Assembly (NCBI RefSeq): GCF_001641265.1
Contig: NW_020167538.1
Span: 248,001-312,000, forward strand
Length of the DNA: 64,000 nucleotides
DNA from: Pseudogymnoascus destructans
Taxonomy: Eukaryota; Ascomycota; Leotiomycetes; Thelebolales; Thelebolaceae
Reading direction: 5' to 3'
The notes under the pieces are model-generated. The model made no database searches. It worked only from the letters and a program-made list of their open reading frames with translations, and was not told the origin of the DNA. Shown in pieces: positions 40,944-51,868 of the stretch (within the stretch, counting starts at the first letter, position 1; each line of letters starts with the position of its first letter). The translations under genes and the position numbers were made by a program.

Positions 40944-42016
40944 GTGCCGCAGGTGGTTAAGAAAAGTTTAATTTCTAATGGGCGCGACGCGTCTAAACCC
41001 CTCGTCCATTTATCGTTGTCTCGTCTTATTCCGTTTCGAATTTATCTCGGCGTTGAGTGAGGCTTGTTTTTCTAGGGGCTTATCTATGGTGTGGTTGAGG
41101 TTGAGGTATCCGATATTACGCACCCTTTCTATACATAAGAGAGTTTGTACGACACATGGGTCGTGGGATACCCAGGCTTTTTTGAGTGGCAGAGAGGGAG
41201 AAGAGGGGGAGAGGGGTGGTCTGCATGGTTCTCAACATTGTACCAGGGTGATCTGGGGACTGCTGGGCGGATATATGATGAGAGGCAGGGATATTATGGG
41301 CGGAGGCTTGATAGCTAGTTTTGATAGGAAGTTTTAATTCTCGAGTTGTTCTTGTCTACTATCTTATGGGCGGGGTGTTCGATGGCACTCTAGCTTTTTA
41401 TGTGATGAGGAAATATGCGACGCTTCGTGTAGTTCTGTTGATGATTTTCTACCTTGTGCTACAAGAGCCCAGAAGTCTACACAACGGCTCTGTATAATAC
41501 ATAAACAACGATTAAAATAGAGGCTCTTAACCACTCATCCAGGGTTATAATTGTCGTATTATAGCCTTTCAATGACCAGTTACTCAAATGGAGCCAACGA
41601 GATAAATCCCATGAGCTTATTATTGGTCCTCACGCGCCATGCCATGAAGAGACAGCCCAACCACAAACAGCCTAGCGGCAGATTATTTTCTCTTCGTCGC
41701 CCTCATAATCCCCCACTCCATCTTTCTTTCTTCCCTCTTCCTCCTCTTCACCATCCTGCAAAGATGTGAAAGAAGACCTGAACTCGCAGCCGCCTTCGTG
41801 CGCGCTCTACCTATTTATAAAATTGCTTCTCATGAGTCGTTCCAGAACGGTGCGCATACCCTCGGCTCTATATGTCAGAAGATCTCGGCCACATACCCGA
41901 GTTAGTGTGTTCGGTACAAACTTACTGTACCTTTCCCACGCCCGCTTGTCAGTCTCGCCTCGACTTGTCAGTTGTTCGAGCTGCACAGCTCAGGATAAAC
42001 ACAACTTGATCTCGCG
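40944..42016. other. intergenic, no gene seen
   Basis: About 1.07 kb between the 3' end of the BQT4-like gene and the HIBADH start. There are short open frames only, with no domain or splice support. A CT-rich tract at 41700-41760 lies in the HIBADH upstream region. Confidence 0.5.
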
Positions 42017-43318
42017 ATGGCTTTCAATTTCCGGACCGCGTCAGTGCTGAGGCGGCAGTTTGGCGTCGTGCAGGTGCGATGCTTCTCTGCTTCGGCGGCA
42101 AGGGACGCCCAGTATGGATTTATTGGACTTGGGCAGATGGGTACGTTTATCTGATGTTCCCGTTTGGCGGGTGCAGCGAGCTAACAACGACGATAGGATA
42201 TAACATGGCCAAGAACTTGCAGAAGAAGCTGCCAACCACAGATGTGTTGTTAATTCAGGATATCAATGTGGAGGCGACGACGAGGTTCGCGGACGAGGTA
42301 GCCGCAGCTGGTGGTGGTGCGCAGGTTAAGGTCGTGGCCTCGCCAGCTGAGGCGGCGGATGGAAGTGTAAGCCCCCCCTCTCTCTCCCTTCATGTCTCCC
42401 CCCAGCTTTATGTGATGAGTTTGTTCCAATTCATGATACTAAGTTGGCATCCCCCGTCTTGGGGGTATGTTCGCGTGATTTTATTATTATACAACAAAGC
42501 CAATCCTCTGAACTTTCAAAAAGCTTGCTTCTTTGCACATCTTCATACGTTTTTCTCATGAGGGCATAAAGCTGACAAGTGGCAATTAGGAAACTGTCGT
42601 TACCGTGCTCCCAGAACCGGTTCATGTTAAGGGTGTGTTCAGCCAGGTGCTTGCGCAGCCTCCGTCGATGGGGTCGCACAAGGACAGGCTCTTCATCGAC
42701 TGCTCCACAATTGACCCCGCGACGTCGAAGGAGGTTGCCAATACCGTCACTGCTACTCAGCAGGGCAACTTCGTTGATGCACCCATGTCTGGTGGCGTCG
42801 TCGGCGCCACAGCCGGGACGCTGACTTTCATGCTCGGCGCCCCTTCATCCCTCTTGCAGCGCGCAGAGCCCGTCCTCATGATGATGGGCAAGCGCGTCTT
42901 GCACTGCGGTGATCAGGGAGCTGGCTTAGTCGGGAAGTTGGCGAATAACTACCTCCTGGCTATCAACAACATTGCCACTGCTGAGGCCATGAACCTTGGT
43001 ATCAAGGCCGGTCTGGACCCCAAGGTCCTCGCCAACGTTATCAATGTCAGCACTGGAAAGTGCTGGCCGAGTGAGGTTAACAACCCCGTGAAGGGTGTTG
43101 TTGAGGGTTCGCCTGCTGGACGCGATTACAGCGGCGGCTTTGGGATATCGTTGATGAAGAAGGATCTTGGACTTGCGATCCAGGCTGCCAATGAGGCTGG
43201 TGCTCAATTAGAACTTGGTGACAAGGCTAACGAGGTGTATGATCTCGCTGCTAAGGATGAGAGGTGCAAGGGGAAGGACTTCTCTGTGGTGTATAGATAT
43301 CTTGGTGGAAAAGAATAA
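42017..43318 (+). CDS. mitochondrial 3-hydroxyisobutyrate dehydrogenase
   Basis: Exons 42017-42140, 42197-42366 and 42590-43318 join to 1023 nt (340 aa). The start MAFNFRTASVLRRQFG..RCFSASAAR is a mitochondrial presequence. The NAD-binding motif GFIGLGQMGYNMAKNL spans intron 1. Then come DRLFIDCSTIDPATSKEVA, the substrate-binding DAPMSGGVVGATAGTLTFML, the catalytic-Lys segment GAGLVGKLANNYLLA, NVSTGKCWPSEVNNPVKG and FGISLMKKDLGLAIQAA. The enzyme oxidises 3-hydroxyisobutyrate to methylmalonate semialdehyde in valine breakdown, in the matrix. Intron 2 (223 nt) is long for this region. Length is normal. Confidence 0.95.
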
Positions 43319-43783
43319 ACCTCTACAATACAAGATCAGTAAAAGGCATTTTTAAATATTCGCATAAAATGAAATGAGGTCGTGTGTCTGAAATAAAGTT
43401 GGTGTTGTGCTCATGTCATGCCGCCAAAAAGTCTGAAGAGGGGCTATACATAACAACATTGATTGCAGCAACTATATTTTAAGTAAAGGCTTTCAATCAC
43501 TCAGGGCTACAATCAGTAAGCCAGCTACTGACAAATGTAACTGGAGAGATAAGTTCTGTGAGTTTTAATTGCTGGTATTAATCATAAGCTATATCCAGTC
43601 CGAGTGACGAACCCTGCATTAATTTCTTAACTCCGAGCTTCGCGATAAGATATAATCAGGGACGTAATCAAGCCTGTACCTTAAGGAACAACCGGACGAA
43701 ACAAAGAAAGCTCTCGACCCTCACCCGCCCATGTCCGGGTCTCTCTACCAACTCAACCTCCTCCACGCCGCCCTCCCGCAATC
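43319..43783. other. intergenic, no gene seen
   Basis: 465 bp with the 3' UTR of the dehydrogenase gene and the promoter of DDB1; pyrimidine-rich near the DDB1 start. Confidence 0.5.
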
Positions 43784-46700
43784 ATGTCCTACGTAGTCCC
43801 CATCCACCGCCCCAGCAGCGTCCGCCACGCCCTCTCCCTCAACCTCCTCGACCCCGATTCCACATGCCTCGTCGTCGCGTAAGCCCCTCCCCCCCCACCA
43901 AGAGCTCACCACCCCTCTAACCTCCCCCCTCTAGCAAATCCAACCGCCTCGAAATATGGACTTCGACGCCCACCGGCCTCCAGCTTGCCCACACCCGCAC
44001 CCTCCATGCGCGGATCACAATGCTCGCGGCCATCCGGCCCCCCACCTCCTGCACCGCACACCTCTTCGTCGGCACTACGCGGGCACACTACTTTACTCTT
44101 GCCTGGGACGCGGCGACGCGGCGGTTGGAGACGGTCCATGCCTTCGTCGACGCGAGCGAGAAACATATGCGCGACGCTGCCGGAGGGGAGAGGTGCGCTG
44201 TCGATCCATCCGGGCGGCAGCTGTGTTTAAGTCTATTTGAGGGCGTATTGAGTTTTGTCAAGGTTATGAAGCCGAGAAAGGTTGCGGCTGCTGGGAGCTA
44301 CCTCGATGACCCGGAGCAGATACGGATTACGGAGCTGTTTGTGCGCGCGACGGTGTTTTTGCATACGGAGTCGACGAGTCCGAAGGTGGCGCTGCTGTAT
44401 CAGGATGGGAGAGATAGGGTGGGGTTGGCGACATATAGGGTTACGGATGGGAGGGGTCAATATGGGGGGTTTGATCCGAGGAAGGCGAGGGAAGACGAGT
44501 TGGGGGTGGAGGTTGGGGCGAGCCATCTGATCCCGGTGCCGAAGGGGGAGGGGGTTCAGAGGAGATATGTGGTGAGGAATAATGCGAGTTTAAAGGCGCA
44601 GTTGGGAGGTGTGATTGTGGTTGGTGAGACGAGGATGCTTTATCTGGATGATGAGAGCAAGGCGACCGTGGAGCATGTGCTCGATGAGGCGAGTATCTTT
44701 GTGGCGTGGACGGCGTACGATGGGCTGAGGTATCTGTTGGGTGATGAGTATGGGTGGTTGCATCTGCTGACGCTGGTTGTCGATGCGGAAGTCGTGACGG
44801 GGATGACGATCAAGAAGTTTGTGCGGATCTCTCGGCCGTCGACTATGGTCTGTCTAGAGGATGACCTGCTGTTTATCGGGTCGCATGATGGAGACTCGCA
44901 GGTCTTGAAGTTGGACTTGGACGCCAAGGTCGCCGAGGTGGTTCAGACTCTGGATAATATCGCACCAATCGTTGATTTCACGGTGATGGATATGGGGAGC
45001 AGATCGGAAGAGGCGCGGGCAAATGAGTTCTCGTCGGGACAGGCCCGCATTGTTACTGGGAGCGGTGCGTTTCAAGAAGGGAGCTTGAGGAGTGTCCGGA
45101 GTGGAGTTGGGTTGGAAGACATTGGTCAGTTGGGAGAAATGGACAATATCAAGGGGCTATATACCCTTCAAACAAACAACTCGGAGTTTCACGATACGCT
45201 GGTGATATCGTTCTCGACAGAGACACGAGTGTTCCGATTTGATAGCGAAGGGGAAGTTGAAGAGGTGGAGGAGTTCTTGGGTCTCTCCTTCGAAGAACAT
45301 ACGCTTTTAGCTGCAAATGTGTCAAACGGCAGGATATTACAGATTACGCCTTCAAAAGCGTTGCTAATAGACTCGGAGTCCGGTGTAGCTGTCGCATCAT
45401 GGCAGCCAGCGCCAGGAGAGATTATCACTGCGGCATCAACAAACGAGGACTACGCTCTATTATCTGCGGATGGAAAATCGCTCATCTCTCTGAATCTTGA
45501 TAACGACTTGTCAGAAATTGCGCGACAGGACTTTGGGGACACTGATCAGGTTGCCTGTGTAGATGTCCCTAATACTGAAACACCAATTGGACTTGTGGGA
45601 CTCTGGCAGTCTGGATCGGTGTCTATTATAGACCTGAGGACACTGCACCCCATACAAGGTGATACCCTTCGCAATGACGACACTGCCGCTGTACCGCGAA
45701 GTATGGTGCTCGCACAGATTCTCCCAAAGACTTTCGGGCCGACGCTCCTCGTTGCCATGTCTGATGGAGTAGTTCACTCATATTCTGTCACGCCCTGCAC
45801 ATTCGCTCTAACAAATCGAAAGTCCGTTGTTCTCGGCACCCAACAAGCCAACCTGCGTGTCCTTCCCCGTGCGGGCGGCCTTATGAACGTATTTGCGACC
45901 TGTGAGCATTCTAGTTTGATCTACAGCTCAGAAGGACGCATCATCTACTCCGCTGTCACGGCTGAAGATGCAACATTCATCTGCCCATTCAACGCTGCCG
46001 CCTACCCAGACGCAATAGTAGTTGCAACGGCTTCAGAGATCAAGATCAGCCAAATCGACACCGAGCGCCGCACTCACGTAAGAACCCTTCCCATGGGCGA
46101 GACAGTCCGCCGCGTGACCTATTCTCCCTCCGAAAAGGTCTTCGGCCTCGGCGCCATCAAGCGCGAGCTCATCGACGGCGAAGAAGTCATAGAAAGCTCC
46201 TTCCGCCTCGTCGATGAAATCGTCTTCTCCGAGCTGGGCAAGCCCTTCCAACTCGGCACCTCCCAAGGTGAGGAACTAGTAGAGGCAGTCATCCGCGCCC
46301 CCCTCCCAAATACCTACGGCACGCCCCAAGAGCGCTTCATCGTCGGCACTTCCTTCCTCGACGACAACCCCGGCCTCTCCTACCGCGGCCGCATCCTCGT
46401 TTTCGGCGTCGACTCCTCCCGCAACCCGTACAAGATTGCTGAGTACAAAGTCAAAGGCGCATGTCGCTGCCTCGGGGTTATCGACGGCAAGATCGTCGCC
46501 GCGCTCGTCAAGACCATCGTCGTCTTCGAGTACACGGAGCTCAGCGGCACCAGCGCACGCATCGAGAAGGTCGCCAGCTATCGCACTAGCACGTGCCCGG
46601 TCGATCTTGCTATTGAGGGGAACACCATCGCCGTCGCGGACCTGATGAAGTCCGTCTCGCTCGTTGAATATCGCGCCGGTACTAGCGGCGAGGCACCCAC

Positions 46701-47349
46701 CCTCGTCGAGGTCGCGAGGCACTTCCAGAGCGTGTGGGCGACGGCTGTGGCGCATGTTGATGAGGGATGGCTGGAGGCGGACGCAGATGGGAATCTGATT
46801 GTGTTGAGGCGCAATGAGGCGGCGGTTACGTTTGAGGACCGCAAGAAGATGGAGGTTACTGGCGAGTTTCACCTTGGAGAACAGGTGAATCGCATACGCA
46901 AGATCCGAGTAGATGCGAGTGAGGGTGCTACGGTGGTGCCGAGGGCGTTTTTAGCTACTGTGAGTATATATTTCCCCCATATTTTACGGTTTATCTCCTC
47001 CTTTGTTATACGGAGATATGCGTGTTTGGTATGGTGACTAATATATCTACAGACTGAGGGCTCCCTCTTCCTCTATGGCAGCGTCGCCCCAGCCTCGCAG
47101 GATCTACTCCTTCGCCTCCAACAGCGCTTGGCCGAGAATGTCGAGACGCCCGGCAACATTCCCTTTACCACTTACCGGTCCTTCCGTAATGCAGAGCGTG
47201 AGACGGAGGAGCCTTACCGGTTCATTGACGGAGAACTGATTGAGCGGTTCCTGGACTTGGATGAGGAGAGGCAGGAAGTGGTGTGTAAGGGATTGGCTAA
47301 GGTGGAGGAAGTGAGGGATTTGGTGGAAGAACTGAGGAGGATGCATTAA
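43784..47349 (+). CDS. ddb1: DNA damage-binding protein 1 (DDB1) homologue
   Basis: Exons 43784-43878, 43935-46959 and 47053-47349 join to 3417 nt (1138 aa), the usual DDB1 length. The N-terminus MSYVVPIHRPSSVRHAL and KSNRLEIWTSTPTGL match the MMS1/DDB1 N-terminal propeller. Further marks are FVGTTRAHYFTLAWD, ASIFVAWTAYDGLRYLLGDE, FIGSHDGDSQVLKLDLD and LDNIAPIVDFTVMDM. The CPSF-A C-terminal region has GRILVFGVDSSRNPYKIAEY, GACRCLGVIDGKIVAALVKT, ADLMKSVSLVEYR and GSLFLYGSVAPASQDLLLRL. DDB1 is the adaptor of Cul4 ubiquitin ligases, acting in nucleotide-excision repair, replication control and, in some fungi, DNA methylation. RSE1 and CFT1 are related, but the N-terminus and length favour DDB1. 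Confidence 0.92.
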
Positions 47350-47802
47350 GATGTCTACTATTGGCGTTTGGTAGGGATATTATACGATTGAATGAGTTAT
47401 TGGAGGACAGTCGAAGGAAGGTGTGGATATAAAAACCAGGGTTCGAGATAATGTAGACTCCACCTATAAATCACACATAGAAAGATCATAAAAATCATCG
47501 GAGGGTCAACATTTGTATTTTACTAAAGCTATGATCCCTCACGAAGCACGACCTGCGAACTCGCCCAAAGCCGTGACGCACGAAGCAATCATACGATGCA
47601 GCAAAGAGTGGTATTCCAGCAAACTGCCATCGCAGTCAACCGCCAGTGCCAATACAGACCCCTCATATTCCAACAAGAAAACGATCAAGTACGCCATTCT
47701 CCCAATGCTCTGTAGACCGAACGCAACGCGGTCAACAAAGAAAATTGAAACCAATTCCCACCCACTCCTCGCCGCTTAAATCACACTCGCATCAGCACCC
47801 AC
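47350..47802. other. convergent 3' region of DDB1 and PMP3
   Basis: 453 bp; short frames without support, no structure noted. Confidence 0.5.
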
Positions 47803-48322
47803 CTAATCGTGCGTCTGCACCTTGTGATCTTCCGCCGCCCCCGTCACAGCCTGCGTATACGTCGGCGGTGCCGGGTGGCTTCCCTCGCCCTCGTCCGCTG
47901 CGCTTCCCTGTCCCCAAGTGCCATTCTGGTGCTGCTGCAACTGCGGCGCACCCATCGGCTTCACGGTCCCGTAGCCCTGTGGCTGGCGTTGCTGCTGTCG
48001 CGGTGCAGAGCCATCGGTCTGCACGTAGATGTAGGTGACGCGGCTGCCGGCCTCGGCGTCCTGGGGGAGTGCGTCGTAGGACTCGAGCTCGGGGTTCTTG
48101 GCGATGATGTACCAGGCGTGCAGGAGGCCGGGGAGGAAGCCGAGCATGCAGAGGAGGATGTTGATGAGGGAGTCGGCGGAGCAGAGGCCGGTCTTGACCC
48201 AGACTAAGAGGGAGGTTAGTTGTGTTTGTGGAGCGGTGGGGGGTGTGGGGAGCGAGAGGCGTACCTGGGAGAGGAGGGAAGAGGATGGCGATGAAGGCGA
48301 GGAAGAGGTCAGAGGTGCACAT
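47803..48322 (-). CDS. pmp3: Pmp3-family plasma-membrane proteolipid with long tail
   Basis: Exons 48322-48265 and 48203-47803 join to 459 nt (152 aa). The first 58 residues are the Pmp3/RCI2 domain: MCTSDLFLAFIAILFPPLPV, then WVKTGLCSADSLINILLCML and GFLPGLLHAWYIIAKNP, two membrane helices. The family regulates membrane potential and salt and cation tolerance. Unlike the roughly 55-aa yeast Pmp3, this one carries about 95 extra residues, Gln/Pro/Gly-rich and probably cytosolic, including PAPPTYTQAV, a PPxY site that could bind Rsp5-type WW domains. Filamentous fungi are known to have such long forms. The start at 48322 gives the conserved N-terminus; a longer frame upstream is read through intron sequence. 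Confidence 0.92.
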
Positions 48323-48653
48323 TTCTGAGGTTTGGCTGGGTGTCCGGCTGGTATATAATTGTCTTTGAACCCTGTGGTGTTTGACGTTAGAGATGCAGCG
48401 ATGAGGATGAAGGTGGAAGAGCACGAGTATTGGGATGTTTTGCCTCGCTCGCTTCCTGCGTCATTTCTGTCGTCGTAAGCCCCGCTATACCTGAAGAAGA
48501 AGGTCATAGTGCAGATTACCCAGCTTATCGATAAGCCCATCAGCGATTGATACATTTTCGCCCACATAAAACTCCCCTCATTGCTACGATTCTTATGACT
48601 TGGTCAACTCCATCAACGTCTATATCGATATATTCCTGCAGATCAATAGCAAA
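48323..48653. other. divergent promoter of PMP3 and the RPC5 gene
   Basis: 331 bp. GAAGCAATC-like and CGATATA tracts only; no confident motif. Confidence 0.4.
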
Positions 48654-49631
48654 ATGGGCTCGACCGAACGGGACACAGTGATTGACGACAATGAGGATGA
48701 TCCCATACAAGCCTCGTACGATGTCTACGTCAAACCCCAATGGGAAGACGGCCGCCAGCTCTACATTCTCCAATTCCCCAACCGCCCCTCCCGAGAAGAC
48801 TACTCCTCGACAAACGCCTCGCTACCTATCGAACTCCGCCTAAAGCCCAAAGCTGGCCTCGTTGAGCTTGACGTCCCCCTCGATCCATGGACAAACTACG
48901 ACCGCACCAAGGGCATACAATGGGGAGAGGCAATGCGGAAGTCCAACGCCGCGAAATCAAATACCGGCACCGCGGGAGGACAGGGTGGAAGCCACGGCCT
49001 CGCTGGCGGCTTTGGCATCGGCGGTGTGGCTCCCGGTCCAGGACGAGGGAGACAAGTCCAAGAAGACACACTAGCAGTCCAACAAGAGATCCTCGATGAC
49101 TTCTCGGGTGGCATAACGCGCCAACGAGTCCTCACGAAACAGACACTGGGCGGCCAGGTCGTGCCAAAGGAGAGCGCGAGCCCGAACTACTTCATAGGCG
49201 CTTTCAGGAAGGGCCAATTGCATCTGAGCCCTGTGGATGAGATCGTGCAGATGCGCCCACAGTTCCACCACATCGACGCGACGGCTGAGCTGGACAGGTT
49301 GGCTCGCCCGAGGGCAGAGGCTGGGCCGGCAGGCGCGGGTGCAAGGGCGATTCATATGACAGTTAAGACTACAGGGGAGGGGGAAGAGGATGGACAGGAT
49401 AGCATGGCGGAGCGAATCAAGAATGCACAGGAGGAGAAGTGGCAGAAGATGCGGTATATTGACGATAATAGCGATGCGGCGTGGGAGACGTTCGAGGAGC
49501 TGTTTGCGCAGGATACGGAGAACTTGCCGAAGCTGGAGTCGGGGATCGATGACGCGACGTATTTGGATACGATCAGTGCGCCGCGGGATGAGGCGAGGTT
49601 GAGTAGGGCGAAGCTGGTTGAAAATGAGTAG
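48654..49631 (+). CDS. RPC37: RNA polymerase III subunit RPC5 (Rpc37)
   Basis: A single exon of 325 aa. It begins MGSTERDTVIDDNEDDPIQA and then has the Sin_N/RPC5 dimerisation domain: SYDVYVKPQWEDGRQLYILQ, FPNRPSREDY and LDVPLDPWTNYDRTKGIQWG. Also conserved are LTKQTLGGQVVPKESASPNY and the FIGAFRKGQLHLSPVDEIVQ-MRPQFHHIDA stretch. In yeast Rpc37 pairs with Rpc53 in a TFIIF-like subcomplex used for Pol III initiation, termination and reinitiation. The length is close to fungal Rpc37. The ATG at 48654 is the first in frame; upstream sequence opens no further start. Confidence 0.9.
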   Translation: MGSTERDTVIDDNEDDPIQASYDVYVKPQWEDGRQLYILQFPNRPSREDYSSTNASLPIELRLKPKAGLVELDVPLDPWTNYDRTKGIQWGEAMRKSNAAKSNTGTAGGQGGSHGLAGGFGIGGVAPGPGRGRQVQEDTLAVQQEILDDFSGGITRQRVLTKQTLGGQVVPKESASPNYFIGAFRKGQLHLSPVDEIVQMRPQFHHIDATAELDRLARPRAEAGPAGAGARAIHMTVKTTGEGEEDGQDSMAERIKNAQEEKWQKMRYIDDNSDAAWETFEELFAQDTENLPKLESGIDDATYLDTISAPRDEARLSRAKLVENE

Positions 49632-49828
49632 TGAGGGAGGCGAGATTGTGGCACAAGGGATGGGACTGTGGAGTCATAATGAGATATTAGATAGGAGTCA
49701 TTATTTACCTGCATTTCTCGGCGTCCAAGATACCCATAGAAAACAAAATACATACTACACTTGAACTGTCATTCCGAGAGCATGCCACAGTGAATCGCTT
49801 TTCAAATTCTATGTCATTTCATTGTACA

Positions 49829-51357
49829 TCATATCAAACTAACCGACGCCTCTGGCCAGCTCCCCCATACCAATGGCCTATCCCCAATCCTCCCACTCAG
49901 CGGCGCCAACACCCTTAACCGCCGCTTCTTATCATCCACCTCCGCCACATACACAAAGCCCATCACACTCGCATCCCTAATCACCTCCAGTGAATCATGC
50001 GTCCCCGCATACATAACAGCCATAACACAATGCAGCATCTGGCTGCTTGGCTCCACACGATCGAAAATAGGGCTCTCCACCTCCTCCTCCCCGCCGGGTA
50101 GGAAGCTGCTCATCATCCCGCTCTGCTCGTGCACCTTGTACACCGTGACGGCGGAGAAGTCGACAGTTTGCGTGTGCGGCGACAGTGTGCGCTTGATTGA
50201 GCCGAAGAAGTACTCGCGGATCTGGGATTGGCGGAATGCGGACATGTAGGCGTCGTCGCGATCGGCGCAGCCACCAGATTTGTCGAGCTTGATCACGGTT
50301 ATAGGTGTAGGTGTAGCGTTGGAGAAGCGTCGGAGCATGTCGCTGTGCAGGCGCTCGGAGCCGAGGACGATTATCACGTTGACTATAATATGTTAGTATG
50401 CTAAGCTCCAACAGATGCTACTAAGTAGACCGTACCTGTGAACTCCGATGCAATATGTGAGATGAGATCGTAACCATTCTTCCCCTGTGAGATCACACCA
50501 GGCGTGTCGATAATGACCCCCGACTTCTTGACCTCCTCGTCATCCACCAACCGTTCCGTCACAGCGAGCGCGAGTCGCGTGCACACTGGTTTGTATAATT
50601 TCGGCTCATCCTCTGGGCTCTTGAGTCCGTAGAAGTACACCAGTGGTAATTTCACAGGCACGCTGCTCGGCCCACTCGTGGGACTGCTACCCCAGCCTTC
50701 CTCGACATCAATGACACTACTCATGGCCGTTGCCGTCAAACTGCCTGGGATTGAAAGCATCCCCTCCCCAGGATCGGCATTGACCACTATCGGCTGCTTC
50801 CCCGACCGCGTCGCATACGCCGTCAACAGCTTCACCAGACTCGTCTTCCCCGAATTATTCGGTCCAACCACCAGCACCCGCGGCTCCGGCTGGCCAGGCT
50901 GACGCAGGTTCTCCAGCGCAAAATGGACGTTGGCGTATTGCGTCATGGGCGACTCCTCCGCGGTGTACTCCTCGCACTGGCCGGTTACCTCAATACGGCA
51001 GCCATGATATGTGAAGATTGCGGCTTTGGTGCCGTTGAATGTGTAGGCGTGATTCACGGCCAGCTCGGTGCCGAAGAGCTCAGCGCTGCCGGAGAGGATC
51101 TAGAAGTGGTCAGGTGATGTGAAGTGGTGATTGGGGGAGTTGGGACGAGGAGAGGCGTACCTTGACTTCAATCGAGGTGCCGATGTCTACTTCAAATCGC
51201 CATTCTGAGTTGGCGGCGAGATCGTGTACTACAGGGGCGGCGGTAGTAGATGAGGTTGGGACTGAAGATGGGCCAGCCTGGACAATGTTAGCTGGTGTGG
51301 TATTGGGGGTGGGATGCTCACCTGGGCGGCTAGAAGCCCGAGGCCTGGCAATGACAT
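49829..51357 (-). CDS. clp1: mRNA cleavage/polyadenylation factor CLP1
   Basis: Four exons (51357-51322, 51277-51161, 51099-50436, 50382-49829) join to 1371 nt (456 aa). The N-terminal domain has EWRFEVDIGTSIEVK, LSGSAELFGTELA and TYHGCRIEVTGQCEEYTAEE. The P-loop kinase-like core has VLVVGPNNSGKTSLVKLL (Walker A), VVNADPGEGMLSIPGSLTA and SGVIIDTPGVISQGKNGYDL, then VIIVLGSERLHSDMLRRF. The C-terminal domain ends with SVMGFVYVAEVDDKKRRLRV and RPLVWGSWPEASVSLI. Clp1 is a subunit of cleavage factor IA and bridges Pcf11 in nuclear pre-mRNA 3' end formation; fungal forms bind ATP but lack clear kinase activity. Confidence 0.95.
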
Positions 51358-51868
51358 TGGGCTTAGACACTGTCTACAGTAGTCTTCTCTAATATGTATT
51401 TCAAAGTATAGAAAACGAGTTGCCAATTGTGAAGTTGTTGCTGGCTGACACAGCCTTTCAGCCTTGTGGAGTTGGAAGCTGCCCACACGCCTAACTTGAT
51501 TGGGAACAACAACACCACAACGAGCCGGTTTGTCTTAGAGCTTACGCTGAAACAATTGTAAACAATGGTCATAGTTCACTAATTATATTCTGGATAGCTT
51601 GCGTGTCATATAACTGCAGGAAATTATATTCCATTCCCAAATTGGGTTTTTAAAATGAATATATTTATCAATATATAAAATCAGTCTTGGCCGTCTGTAA
51701 CCATACTGAATAATATTTAAATACCGGCACAATCATACGTACATTATTTGCACCATTCAGTATATTATTTGTAGCATGCTTCTTAAAGGGCTTCATTCTG
51801 CGGTAATCCTGTCACCGACCTATCTACATCGTGATATCTACGTCATATCTAGTATCCCATATCAACAC
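51358..51868. other. AT-rich intergenic region between CLP1 and SYO1
   Basis: 511 bp, markedly AT-rich at 51590-51780 (ATATATAAA, AATATTTAAA). Both flanking genes are on the minus strand, so this holds the CLP1 promoter and the SYO1 3' UTR. No gene seen. Confidence 0.5.
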
